A DNA stretch of 64,000 bases from NCBI RefSeq assembly GCF_000975095.1, contig NZ_BBRD01000001.1, positions 1,197,467-1,261,466 on the forward strand, in the 5' to 3' direction. The stretch comes from Demequina aestuarii (lineage in GTDB: Bacteria; Actinomycetota; Actinomycetes; Actinomycetales; Demequinaceae). Made by a program: the position numbers and the translations under genes. The first letter of the stretch is position 1. Each line of letters begins with the position of its first letter. The notes under the pieces were generated by a model. It made no database searches and had not been told where the DNA came from. It saw nothing but the letters and a program-made list of their open reading frames with translations. Shown here one piece after another: positions 25,553 to 34,141 of the stretch.

Positions 25553-28234
25553 ATGCGCACCGCTGACATTCGCCAGCGCTGGATCGACTTCTTCGAGTCG
25601 AAGGGCCACCACATCGCCCCCAGTGCATCGCTGGTGTCCCCTGACCCCAGCCTGCTGTTCACGGTCGCAGGCATGGTGCCGTTCATCCCGTACATCATCG
25701 GGACCCAGACCTCGGCGCACCCGCGCGTCGCCTCGGTCCAGAAGTGCATCCGCACCAAGGACATCGAGGAGGTCGGCAAGACCACCCGCCATGGCACGTT
25801 CTTCCAGATGCTGGGGAACTTCTCGTTCGGCGACTACTTCAAGCAGGGCGCGATCGAGATGGCCTGGGAGCTGCTCACCGGCCCCGAGGACGAGGGTCGG
25901 TACGGCTTCGATCCCGAGACGCTGTGGGTCACCATCTGGGAGCAGGACGATGAGGCCGAGGCCGCGCTGCTCGAGGTGGGGCTCCCCGCTGAGCGGATCG
26001 TCAAGCTTCCCCGCGAAGAGATCTTCTGGGACACCGGCCAGCCCGGCCCCGCCGGTCCGTGCGCCGAGTGGCACGTGGACCGCGGCCCAGAGTTCGGTCC
26101 CGACTACGACCCCGCCACGGGTGCGGCCGGCTGGACCGACGAGATCGGCGATCGCTACCTCGAGATCTGGAACCTGGTCTTCGACCAGTTCCTGCGCGGT
26201 CCCGGCTCCGGCAAGGACTACCCGTTGATCCGTGAGTTGGACCAGAAGGCCATCGACACCGGCGCCGGCCTGGAGCGCATCGCGTTCCTCAAGCAGGGCG
26301 TGTCCAACATGTACGAGATCGACGAGGTGTTCCCCGTCATCGAGAAGGCGCAGGAGCTCTCGGGCCGCGAGTACAAGGCGAACGCCCAGGATGACGTCCG
26401 CATGCGCGTGATCGCGGACCACGTGCGCTCGGCCATGATGCTCATGCACGATGGTGTGGTGCCCGGGAACGAGGGCCGCGGCTACGTGCTGCGCCGCCTG
26501 CTGCGCCGCACCGTGCGCGCGATGCGCCTGCTGGGCGTCGACGACCCGTCGCTGACGATCCTGATGGACACCTCGTACCGCGCGATGAGCGTCTCGTATC
26601 CCGAGCTTGCTGAGTCGATCACGCGCATCCAGAGCATCGCGGGTTCCGAGGAGGAGTCGTTCCGGCGCACCCTCACGCAGGGCACCGCAATGCTGGACAC
26701 GGCGGTGGCGAAGGCCAAGACCGCCGGCAGCTCCGCGCTGTCGGGCACGGACGCGTTCCAGTTGCACGACACCTTTGGGTTCCCGATCGATCTCACTCTC
26801 GAGATGGCCGCCGAGCAGGGTGTGAGCGTCGACGAGGCAGGCTTCCGCTCGCTCATGGCCGAGCAGCGCGATCGCGCGCGGGCCGATGCGAAGGCCAAGA
26901 AGGGCGGTCACGCGGACGTCAGCGTCTACCAGGCGGTGGGTGCTCAGACTCCCACGACGTTCCGCGGCTACGACGAGCTCTCGCTCCTGACCTCCGTCGC
27001 CGCCGTCATCAAGGACGGCGTCTCGGTGCCCGTGGCGACCACCGGCGACACCGTCGAGGTGGTGCTGGCGCAGACCCCGTTCTACCCCGAGTCCGGCGGC
27101 CAAGACGCCGACACGGGCGAGATTCGCGGCGCCAACGCGACCCTGACGGTCATCGACGTGCAGAGGCCCGTCGCCGACGTGATCGTGCACACCGTGACGG
27201 TCGACGAGGGCGAGGTCGCCGTGGGCGACCAGGTCTCCGCCGAGGTCGACCTCGTCAACCGTCGCCTCGCGTCGAAGGCCCACTCGGCGACCCACCTCAT
27301 TCACGCAGCCCTGCACGAGGTGCTGGGCAATGACGCCACCCAGGCGGGCTCGTACAACAAGCCCGGGTACATGCGCCTGGACTTCGCCTGGCGCCAGGGC
27401 ATCTCGCACAGCGCGCGCGAGGAGATCGAGGGCATCGCGAACCGGGCGATCCGTGAGGAACTCCCCGTTGGCACGCAGGTGATGAGCCTCGACGAGGCGC
27501 GCAGCCTGGGCGCGATGGCGCTGTTCGGCGAGAAGTACGGCGACCGCGTGCGCGTGGTCGAGATCGGCGGCCCGTTCTCGCGTGAACTGTGCGCGGGCAC
27601 GCACGTCGAGAACTCGGCGCAGATCGGCCTGCTCAGTGTGACGTCCGAGGGCTCCGTCGGCTCCGGCGCGCGCCGCATCGAGGCGCTCGTGGGTGCTGAC
27701 GCATTCCAGAACCTCGCGGCCGAGCGCTCGATCGTCAGCGAGCTCAGCACCACGCTCAAGGCGCGTCCCGAGGAACTCACCGACCGCATCGGCGCACTGT
27801 TGACGCGCCTGAGCGACGCCGAGAAGCAGTTGTCGCAGTACCGCCAGCAGGCGATGCAGCAGGTCGCCGCGCAGCTGGTCGGCACCGCGACTGACGTGAA
27901 CGGCGTCCGCCTCGTGGCGCACGAGTCCACCACTGCGGCGGACGGCGATGACCTGCGCACGCTCGTGACGGACGTGCGCGCACGCCTCGGTGAGTCGGAG
28001 CCCACCGTCGTGGCCGCATCGGCTGCGGTGGGCGGCCGTCCGCAGATCGTGGTCGCGACCAACCAGGCCGCTCGCGACGCCGGGGTGCGGGCCGGTGACC
28101 TCGTGAAGGCCGCATCGGCCGTGCTGGGAGGCGGGGGCGGCGGCAAGCCAGATCTCGCTCAGGGCGGCGGCCAGGACGCGTCCAAGATTCCCGATGCTCT
28201 CGTCGCCGTGCGCGACGCGGTGGGCTCCCGCTAG
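25553..28234 (+). CDS. alaS: Alanine--tRNA ligase
   Basis: An 893-residue class II synthetase with the usual order: catalytic core (RTADIRQRWIDFFESKGH, KCIRTKDIEEVGKTTRHGTF), tRNA-recognition helices, editing domain with the zinc-site sequences SATHLIHAALHEVLG and CAGTHVENSAQIG, then a coiled linker and the glycine-rich C-Ala domain (VLGGGGGGKPDLAQGG). ATG 25553 follows GGAGGACA and gives the conserved N-terminus; an ATG at 25496 would add 19 residues not typical of AlaRS. Followed by ruvX after 13 bp. Confidence 0.97.
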   Translation: MRTADIRQRWIDFFESKGHHIAPSASLVSPDPSLLFTVAGMVPFIPYIIGTQTSAHPRVASVQKCIRTKDIEEVGKTTRHGTFFQMLGNFSFGDYFKQGAIEMAWELLTGPEDEGRYGFDPETLWVTIWEQDDEAEAALLEVGLPAERIVKLPREEIFWDTGQPGPAGPCAEWHVDRGPEFGPDYDPATGAAGWTDEIGDRYLEIWNLVFDQFLRGPGSGKDYPLIRELDQKAIDTGAGLERIAFLKQGVSNMYEIDEVFPVIEKAQELSGREYKANAQDDVRMRVIADHVRSAMMLMHDGVVPGNEGRGYVLRRLLRRTVRAMRLLGVDDPSLTILMDTSYRAMSVSYPELAESITRIQSIAGSEEESFRRTLTQGTAMLDTAVAKAKTAGSSALSGTDAFQLHDTFGFPIDLTLEMAAEQGVSVDEAGFRSLMAEQRDRARADAKAKKGGHADVSVYQAVGAQTPTTFRGYDELSLLTSVAAVIKDGVSVPVATTGDTVEVVLAQTPFYPESGGQDADTGEIRGANATLTVIDVQRPVADVIVHTVTVDEGEVAVGDQVSAEVDLVNRRLASKAHSATHLIHAALHEVLGNDATQAGSYNKPGYMRLDFAWRQGISHSAREEIEGIANRAIREELPVGTQVMSLDEARSLGAMALFGEKYGDRVRVVEIGGPFSRELCAGTHVENSAQIGLLSVTSEGSVGSGARRIEALVGADAFQNLAAERSIVSELSTTLKARPEELTDRIGALLTRLSDAEKQLSQYRQQAMQQVAAQLVGTATDVNGVRLVAHESTTAADGDDLRTLVTDVRARLGESEPTVVAASAAVGGRPQIVVATNQAARDAGVRAGDLVKAASAVLGGGGGGKPDLAQGGGQDASKIPDALVAVRDAVGSR

Positions 28235-28247
28235 GGTCGGCTCGCTC

Positions 28248-28715
28248 GTGGACAGGGGAGTGCGTCTCGGCGTCGATGTGGGCACCGTCCGCATCGGCAT
28301 CGCCGCCTCCGATCCGGATGGCCTGATGGCCTTTCCCGTCACCACGGTGACCAGGGGCGACGGCGACGTGGATCAGGTCGCCGCCATCGTGAGTGAGCGC
28401 GAGGTCGCCCGGGTGTACGTGGGGCTGCCCCGCAAGCTGTCCGGCCACGATGGCGCGAGCGCGGCGTTCGCCCATGAGTTCGCCGCCGCCCTCGCGGAAC
28501 GCTGCGGCGCGGTGGTTCGTTTGGTGGACGAGCGGTTCTCGACCGCGACAGCGCAGCATGCCATGCGTCAAGCGGGCAGGAACTCGCGTCAGCAGCGTCA
28601 GGTCATCGACCAGGCGGCCGCCGTCGTGATCCTGGAGAGCGCGTTGGATATCGAACGACAGGGGAACCTCGATAGGGTGACCTACGAGCCGGACCCTAAG
28701 GGGAATGATGACTGA
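28248..28715 (+). CDS. ruvX: Putative pre-16S rRNA nuclease RuvX (YqgF)
   Basis: A 155-residue RNase H-fold protein of the YqgF/RuvX family, implicated in 16S rRNA 5'-end maturation. Core motifs are RLGVDVGTVRIGIAASDPDG at the N-terminus, VYVGLPRKLSGHDGASA in the middle, LVDERFSTATAQHAM and IDQAAAVVILESAL at the end. The GTG at 28248 (VDRGVRLGVDVG) matches the family start; GTG 28260 is an alternative. The 3' end overlaps mltG by 11 bp. Confidence 0.92.
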   Translation: MDRGVRLGVDVGTVRIGIAASDPDGLMAFPVTTVTRGDGDVDQVAAIVSEREVARVYVGLPRKLSGHDGASAAFAHEFAAALAERCGAVVRLVDERFSTATAQHAMRQAGRNSRQQRQVIDQAAAVVILESALDIERQGNLDRVTYEPDPKGNDD

Positions 28716-29862
28716 CCTCTTCCACGCCCAGACCGAGGCGACGACCACCACGTCGCTCGACATGCGGCGACTGCAGCGCCAGAAGCGACGCCAGACGCGT
28801 CAGAAATGGACCCTCGTGGTGTCCGCGGTGGCGCTCGTGCTGCTGGCGATCGGCGGCTCCATCGCGTACAACTTCCTGGGCAGCTTCGAGTCTGAGTCCA
28901 ACGAGATCGCCGACTACCCCGGCGCCGGCCAAGGCGTGGTGCAGGTGGTCGTCGAGCAGGGTGACACCGGCGCGGACATCGCGCAGACGCTCTTCGAGTC
29001 TGGTGTGGTCGCGTCACCCGAGTCATTCATCCGCGAGGCCAACGCCAGCGCGGACGCAGGCAACATCACCCCCGGCTACTACTTCTTGCAGCGGGAGATG
29101 AAGGCCGAGTTCGCCCTCCTGGCGCTGCTGGATCCGGGCAACAAGAACGAGCTCACCATCACCATCCCCGAGGGCCGCACGGTCGATTCGTACTTCGAGG
29201 CGATCGCCAACCTCACGGACTACTCCAAGGCCGACATCGAGGCCGTGGCCGAGGACACCGAGGCACTGGGGCTGCCAGAGCAGGCGAACGGCATCCTCGA
29301 GGGCTGGCTGTTCCCCGCGACATACACGTTCACTCCCGACGCTCAGCCGGCGGACATCCTCGCCGAGATGATCGAGGCGACGGTCAACGTGCTCGAGCGC
29401 AACGGTGTCGCCCAGGACCGCTGGATGGAGGTCATGACCGTGGCCTCGATCATCGAGCGCGAGGCGCGGCTCGAAGATGACCGTCCCATGGTGGGAGGCG
29501 TCATCTACAACCGTCTCGACATCGACATGCGGCTCGAGATGGACTCGACGGTGAAGTACATCAGCCCGTCGGAGGGGGTCTTCACCTCGTCAGAGGAGCG
29601 CGAGATCGACAGCCCCTACAACACGTACATGTACACGGGCCTGCCGCCGTCGCCCATCGCCGCGCCGGGCGAGGCCGCCATCAAGGCGGCCGCGGACCCG
29701 GCCCAGCACGACTACCTGTTCTTCGTGACCATCAACACGGACACGGGCGAGACCCGCTACGCGGAGACGTTCGACGAGCACCAGGACAACGTGGCGCTGC
29801 TGCAGGAGTGGGCGCAGGCGAAGGCCGCCGAGGCCGAGGACGCAGAGGGTGCCACCGACTAG
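28705..29862 (+). CDS. mltG: Endolytic murein transglycosylase MltG (YceG-like)
   Basis: A 385-residue membrane-anchored lytic transglycosylase thought to cut nascent glycan strands and set their length. A charged N-terminus (RRLQRQKRRQTRQKW) is followed by one membrane helix at about residues 36-60, a LysM-like/YceG N-domain (EQGDTGADIAQTLFESGVV, LTITIPEGRTVDSYFEAIA), and the catalytic domain with ASIIEREARLEDDRPMVGGV (catalytic Glu251) and YNTYMYTGLPPSPIAAPG. ATG 28705 or 28708 are both possible after AAGGGG. The 3' end overlaps aroE by 14 bp. Acidic tail. Confidence 0.95.
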   Translation: MMTDLFHAQTEATTTTSLDMRRLQRQKRRQTRQKWTLVVSAVALVLLAIGGSIAYNFLGSFESESNEIADYPGAGQGVVQVVVEQGDTGADIAQTLFESGVVASPESFIREANASADAGNITPGYYFLQREMKAEFALLALLDPGNKNELTITIPEGRTVDSYFEAIANLTDYSKADIEAVAEDTEALGLPEQANGILEGWLFPATYTFTPDAQPADILAEMIEATVNVLERNGVAQDRWMEVMTVASIIEREARLEDDRPMVGGVIYNRLDIDMRLEMDSTVKYISPSEGVFTSSEEREIDSPYNTYMYTGLPPSPIAAPGEAAIKAAADPAQHDYLFFVTINTDTGETRYAETFDEHQDNVALLQEWAQAKAAEAEDAEGATD

Positions 29863-30721
29863 CGTCGGTCGCGGTGCGCACCGCCGCGCCGGCGTGCTCG
29901 GCCACCCGATCGAGCACTCGCTGTCGCCGCGGCTGCATCGTGCCGCGTACGAGGCGCTCGGCCTGGAGTGGGAGTACGACGCCTACGACGTGACCGAGGA
30001 ACAGCTCCCCGCGTTCGTCAGCGCGCTCGACGGTGCGTGGGGCGGACTGTCGCTGACCATGCCCCTCAAGGTCGCCGCCATGCCGCTGGTCGACTTCGTG
30101 GAGCCGATGGCGAAGCTCGTGGGGGCGATCAACACTGTGCTCGTGCAGCCGGTGGCCGACGGCCGTCAGCTCGTGGGGGCGAATACCGACGTGCACGGCA
30201 TCGTCGCGGCGCTGCGCGAGGGCGGCGTGGAACGCGCCGATGCGGGGGTCATCGTGGGCGGGGGAGCGACGGCGACCTCGGCTCTGGCGGCGCTGGGGCG
30301 CATCGGCGTCACCCGGCCCATCGTGGTGGTGCGATCCCGTGCGCGGGCTGGCGCGCTGATGCGCGCGGCCACCAAGATGGGCGTCGAGCCACGGTTCGTC
30401 GGCTTCGATGACGCCCCGAGCTACCTCGCGCGCGCTCGCGCCGTGGTGTCCACGGTGCCTGCCGAGGCGGGGGAGAGTCTAGGACGCGCTCTGTCCGAGG
30501 CGGGGGAGACGATGCACGAGGGCGCCGTGCTGCTCGACGCGGTCTATGCGCCCCTGGACACCCCGTTGGGTGTGGCGTGGGCGCGGGCGGGCGGCACGTT
30601 CGTCCGTGGCACGCGCATGCTGCTGCATCAGGCGGGGGAGCAGGTGAGACTCATGACCGGCCGGGAGGCTCCGCTCGACGCCATGGCGGCCGTGTTGGAT
30701 GAGGCCACTGAGCCGCGTTGA
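29849..30721 (+). CDS. aroE: Shikimate dehydrogenase
   Basis: A 290-residue enzyme reducing 3-dehydroshikimate with NADPH. Landmarks: the shikimate-binding loop GHPIEHSLSPRLHRAAYEAL, the catalytic lysine in LSLTMPLKVAAM, GAINTVL, GANTDVHGIVAALR, and the nucleotide-binding glycine loop VGGGATATSALAALG. The GTG start lies inside the end of mltG. It is separated from the other shikimate genes (aroC, aroK, aroB, aroQ) by a 12-kb type IV pilus locus. Confidence 0.95.
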   Translation: MPPTSVGRGAHRRAGVLGHPIEHSLSPRLHRAAYEALGLEWEYDAYDVTEEQLPAFVSALDGAWGGLSLTMPLKVAAMPLVDFVEPMAKLVGAINTVLVQPVADGRQLVGANTDVHGIVAALREGGVERADAGVIVGGGATATSALAALGRIGVTRPIVVVRSRARAGALMRAATKMGVEPRFVGFDDAPSYLARARAVVSTVPAEAGESLGRALSEAGETMHEGAVLLDAVYAPLDTPLGVAWARAGGTFVRGTRMLLHQAGEQVRLMTGREAPLDAMAAVLDEATEPR

Positions 30722-30805
30722 CCGACGCCGAGTGAGATGTACAACACGGTGATGAACTCAAGCCCATGCCGATGTTACGTTGCGCACAGCGCGTAGGCAT
30801 GAGGG

Positions 30806-32485
30806 GTGAGGGATTCAGTGAAGCAGCTTGGATCGATCCTGCTCGAAGACGGCGTCCTGACTGAGGAACAGTTGCTGGACGCCATCGACGAGCAGCAGGC
30901 GCGCGGCCAGTCCCTGGGCCGCACACTCGTGGAACTTGGCATGATCTCCGAGGGTCAGTTGGTGCGCGCTCTCGCCAGCCAGGTGGGCATGGAGTTCGTG
31001 GAGCTCGGCGAGTATGCCGTGGATCGCGCGGCCGTGTCGATGGTGCCGGCCGCGGTCTGCAGGCGACACAACGCTCTCCCGATCGCCATCGTCGACGGGC
31101 TGCTCCGAGTCGCGATGTCCAACCCGGGCAACGTGGTGGCGGTCGACGACTTCCGCACCATCACCGGGATGGCCGTGACGCCCGTGGTGGCGGCTCACGA
31201 CGACGTCACCGGAGCAATCGACCGGTACTGCCGGTCGGATGCGGAGCTCGAGGACCTCCAGGAGGAGTTGTCCGAGAACGAGGTCAACCTCGACGACGAC
31301 CTGCTCTCCGGATCGGCCTCCGAGGACGACGCGCCCATCGTGCGGTTCGTGAACCTGCTCATCAGCCAGGCCGTGCAGGACCGCGCCTCCGACATCCACA
31401 TCGAGCCCACCGAGAAGGACCTGCGCGTGCGGTACCGGATCGATGGCGTGCTCCACGAGATGCAGCACGCGTCGAAGGCCATCGCGAACGGCGTGACGAG
31501 CCGCCTCAAGATCATGTCCGACATCGACATCGCCGAGCGGCGCAAGCCTCAGGACGGCCGCCTGTCCGTGAATCACCAGGGCCGCAAGATCGACCTGCGC
31601 GTCGCGACTCTCCCCACGGTGTGGGGCGAGAAGGTCGTCATGCGTATCCTCGACAACTCGACGGCGACGCTGGACCTCGAGGACCTGGGCATTCGTGAGA
31701 AGAACTACGAGGCATACGCGCGGACCTTCACCAAGCCCTACGGGATGATCCTGGTGACCGGACCCACCGGTTCGGGAAAGTCGACCACGCTGTACGCGAC
31801 CCTGAACCAGATCACCCGTCCAGAGATCAACGTGATCACCGTCGAGGACCCGGTCGAATACCGCATCCCCGGCATCAACCAGGTGCAGGTGAACCCCAAA
31901 GCCGGGCTCACCTTCGCCTCCGCCCTGCGATCCATCCTGCGGGCGGACCCCGACGTAGTGCTCGTGGGAGAGATCCGTGACCACGAGACCGCGCAGATCG
32001 CGATCGAGGCGGCGCTCACCGGTCACCTGGTGCTGTCGACGCTGCACACCAACGACGCACCGTCCGCGCTGACGCGGCTCATCGAGATGGACATCGAGCC
32101 GTTCCTGGTGGGCTCGGCGATCGACTGCGTGGTGGCCCAGCGGCTTGCGCGCCGGCTGTGCACCAACTGCGCGGTCGAGTACCAGATGGACGAGGCCGAG
32201 ATCCCCACGAGCGTCGAGTGGGTGCCTGGCACCCCGCCGCCCGTCGTCTTCCGCCCGGAAGGCTGCCAGCGGTGCTCGAACACCGGCTACCGCGGCCGAG
32301 TCGCGCTGCACGAGGTGATGGTGGTGGACGAGGACCTGGAACGGCTCGCCGTCGCGCGCGCCTCCTCCGCCGAGATCACGCGCATGGCGCGCTCGCACGG
32401 CATGGAGAGCCTGCTGATGGACGGATGGGCGAAGGTGCTCGAGGGCACCACGTCGGTGGAGGAGCTGCTGCGTGTCGTCAAGTAG
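30806..32485 (+). CDS. pilB: Type IV pilus assembly ATPase PilB (GspE-like)
   Basis: A 559-residue hexameric ATPase that powers pilus extension. An N-terminal GspE_N/MshEN-type domain (KQLGSILLEDGVLTEEQLLD, GRTLVELGMISEGQLVRALA) precedes the secretion ATPase core with RASDIHIEPTEKDLRVRYR, Walker A GPTGSGKSTT at about residue 319, the Asp box EDPVEYRIPGINQVQVN, Walker B and His box LSTLHTNDAPSALTRL. The zinc-binding tetracysteine of assembly ATPases is intact (LCTNC, then CQRC). GTG 30806 is used; GTG 30818 with GAGGG upstream is an equally likely start. First gene of the pilus locus, 84 bp after aroE. Confidence 0.93.
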   Translation: MRDSVKQLGSILLEDGVLTEEQLLDAIDEQQARGQSLGRTLVELGMISEGQLVRALASQVGMEFVELGEYAVDRAAVSMVPAAVCRRHNALPIAIVDGLLRVAMSNPGNVVAVDDFRTITGMAVTPVVAAHDDVTGAIDRYCRSDAELEDLQEELSENEVNLDDDLLSGSASEDDAPIVRFVNLLISQAVQDRASDIHIEPTEKDLRVRYRIDGVLHEMQHASKAIANGVTSRLKIMSDIDIAERRKPQDGRLSVNHQGRKIDLRVATLPTVWGEKVVMRILDNSTATLDLEDLGIREKNYEAYARTFTKPYGMILVTGPTGSGKSTTLYATLNQITRPEINVITVEDPVEYRIPGINQVQVNPKAGLTFASALRSILRADPDVVLVGEIRDHETAQIAIEAALTGHLVLSTLHTNDAPSALTRLIEMDIEPFLVGSAIDCVVAQRLARRLCTNCAVEYQMDEAEIPTSVEWVPGTPPPVVFRPEGCQRCSNTGYRGRVALHEVMVVDEDLERLAVARASSAEITRMARSHGMESLLMDGWAKVLEGTTSVEELLRVVK

Positions 32486-32514
32486 TGGTGGTCGTCACAC
32501 TGGCCGATGCGGAC

Positions 32515-32541
32515 TTGAGTACGTGGGTCGACGCGCCGATA
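32515..32541 (+). promoter_or_regulatory. Putative promoter for pilT, twin of the pilM promoter
   Basis: TTGAGT (32515-32520), 14 bp, GCCGATA (32535-32541) in the 111-bp gap after pilB. The same two blocks at the same spacing lie before pilM. GCCGATA resembles the -10 of sigma-28/WhiG-type promoters (TAAA-N15/16-GCCGATAA), with TTGA in place of TAAA; alternatively it reads as a housekeeping promoter with -10 GATATC. A GGCCGATGCG copy is just upstream at 32502-32511. Confidence 0.4.
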
Positions 32542-32596
32542 TCGGTGGCACGACCGAGAGCCGGCGCACGTGCGCTCGGCGTGAGGGGGAGCAAAG

Positions 32597-34129
32597 ATGA
32601 CGTCGTTCATGCCTGAGGAGACGCCTCCGCAGCGTCCGCAGCAGCCCGCCGGACCTCCGGCGAGCCCGCAGCAGACGGGACCGGGAGCGCCGAGCGTGCC
32701 GTCGCACAGCCCCCAGGGGCAGCCGCCGCAGGTCCAGCCGCAGCGCCCGCCGGCGGTGCCGCAGGGCCACTTTCAGCAGGCGCAGCCCAGTGCTCAGGCC
32801 ACGCCTCCGCTGGCGCCCACGCAGCGTCCCACCTCGGGACAGATGCCCGTCTCGGGCGGGGTGCCGCTCCAGCAGGGCCACGGAGTTCCCCAGCGCGCCC
32901 CGATGATGCCGGGTCAGCCGTCCGCGCAGCAGCGGCCCGGAGCTGCTCCTGGTGGGCCGGGACAGGCTCCGCCTCACGCCCCGCAGCAGCGCGCAGGACA
33001 GCCGGCTGGCTCGTCGCGCATCGGCATGAGCCAAGAGGCGCACGATGACGACCTGGACATCGCGGACGCCCTGCGCGGGATGCTCAAGCTTGGCGCGTCC
33101 GACCTGCACGTCACCACCGGCGCCCAGCCGATGGTCCGGGTCGACGGCGGTCTCCAGGCTCTGGAGGGGTTCCCCAAGCTCACCAAGGACAGCCTGCAGC
33201 GCACGCTCTACCAGATCCTGACGCAGGCTCAGCGGGAGAAGTTCGAGGAGGAGCTGGAGCTCGACTTCTCCTACGCACTTGTGGGCGAGGCGCGCTTCCG
33301 CGTCAACCTGTACCGCCAGCGCGAGTCCGTGGGAGCCGCGTTCCGCGTGATTCCCTACGAGATCAAGCCGCTCGAGGCGCTGGGCATCCCGCAGGCCGTG
33401 TCGAACTTCGCCAACCTCTCGCGCGGCCTGGTCCTCGTGACGGGGCCCACGGGATCGGGCAAGTCCACCACGCTCGCCTCGCTCGTGGACCTCGCCAACC
33501 GCTCGCGCAGCGGCCACATCATGACGGTCGAGGACCCGATCGAGTTCCTGCACCGTCATAAGCGCAGCCTCGTGAACCAGCGCGAGGTGGGCTCCGACAC
33601 CAAGTCGTTCCAGCGGGCACTCAAGCACGTGCTGCGCCAGGACCCGGACATCATCCTCATCGGTGAGCTCCGTGACCTGGAGACCATCCAGGTGGCGCTG
33701 ACCGCGGCTGAGACCGGACACCTCGTGTTCGCGACGCTGCACACGCAGGACGCTGCCCAGACCATCGACCGCGTGATCGACGTGTTCCCCTCGGAGCAGC
33801 AGGGCCAGGTGCGCACGCAGCTCGCGACCGCCATCCAGGGCGTGCTGTGCCAGGCGCTGCTGCCTCGCGCCGGCACTCCGGGGCGTGCCGTCGCCGTCGA
33901 GGTGCTCGTCGCCACCCCGGCCATCCGCAACCTCATCCGCGAGGGCAAGACGCACCAGATCCATACCGCGATGCAGGCCGGCGCCTCGCTGGGCATGCAG
34001 GCGATGGACCAGCACCTCGCGCAGCTGGTGAAGGACGGCACCGTCGAGTACGACGACGCCGTCGAGATGTGCCATTCCTTCGAAGAATTCAACCGGCTCT
34101 GCGGGCGCGCCAGCCCCGAGCGACACTAG
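32597..34129 (+). CDS. pilT: Type IV pilus retraction ATPase PilT with Pro/Gln-rich extension
   Basis: A 510-residue protein: about 145 N-terminal residues are Pro/Gln/Gly/Ala-rich and probably disordered, then a standard PilT. Core features are LKLGASDLHVTTGAQPMVRV, Walker A GPTGSGKSTT near residue 285, Asp box EDPIEFLHRHKRSLVNQRE, His box FATLHTQDAAQTIDRV and the retraction signature PAIRNLIREGKTHQI. PilT normally starts directly at the PAS-like domain and is ~350-370 residues, so the extension is unusual. ATG 32597 follows GAGGGGGAGC. It would depolymerise pili, allowing twitching or DNA uptake. Immediately followed by pilC. Confidence 0.93.
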   Translation: MTSFMPEETPPQRPQQPAGPPASPQQTGPGAPSVPSHSPQGQPPQVQPQRPPAVPQGHFQQAQPSAQATPPLAPTQRPTSGQMPVSGGVPLQQGHGVPQRAPMMPGQPSAQQRPGAAPGGPGQAPPHAPQQRAGQPAGSSRIGMSQEAHDDDLDIADALRGMLKLGASDLHVTTGAQPMVRVDGGLQALEGFPKLTKDSLQRTLYQILTQAQREKFEEELELDFSYALVGEARFRVNLYRQRESVGAAFRVIPYEIKPLEALGIPQAVSNFANLSRGLVLVTGPTGSGKSTTLASLVDLANRSRSGHIMTVEDPIEFLHRHKRSLVNQREVGSDTKSFQRALKHVLRQDPDIILIGELRDLETIQVALTAAETGHLVFATLHTQDAAQTIDRVIDVFPSEQQGQVRTQLATAIQGVLCQALLPRAGTPGRAVAVEVLVATPAIRNLIREGKTHQIHTAMQAGASLGMQAMDQHLAQLVKDGTVEYDDAVEMCHSFEEFNRLCGRASPERH

Positions 34130-34141
34130 GGGAGCGCAGCG

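Noticed and set aside
25505-28345. 946-codon minus-strand frame opposite alaS
   Set aside because: Shadow of the AlaRS gene; no start signals or family features.
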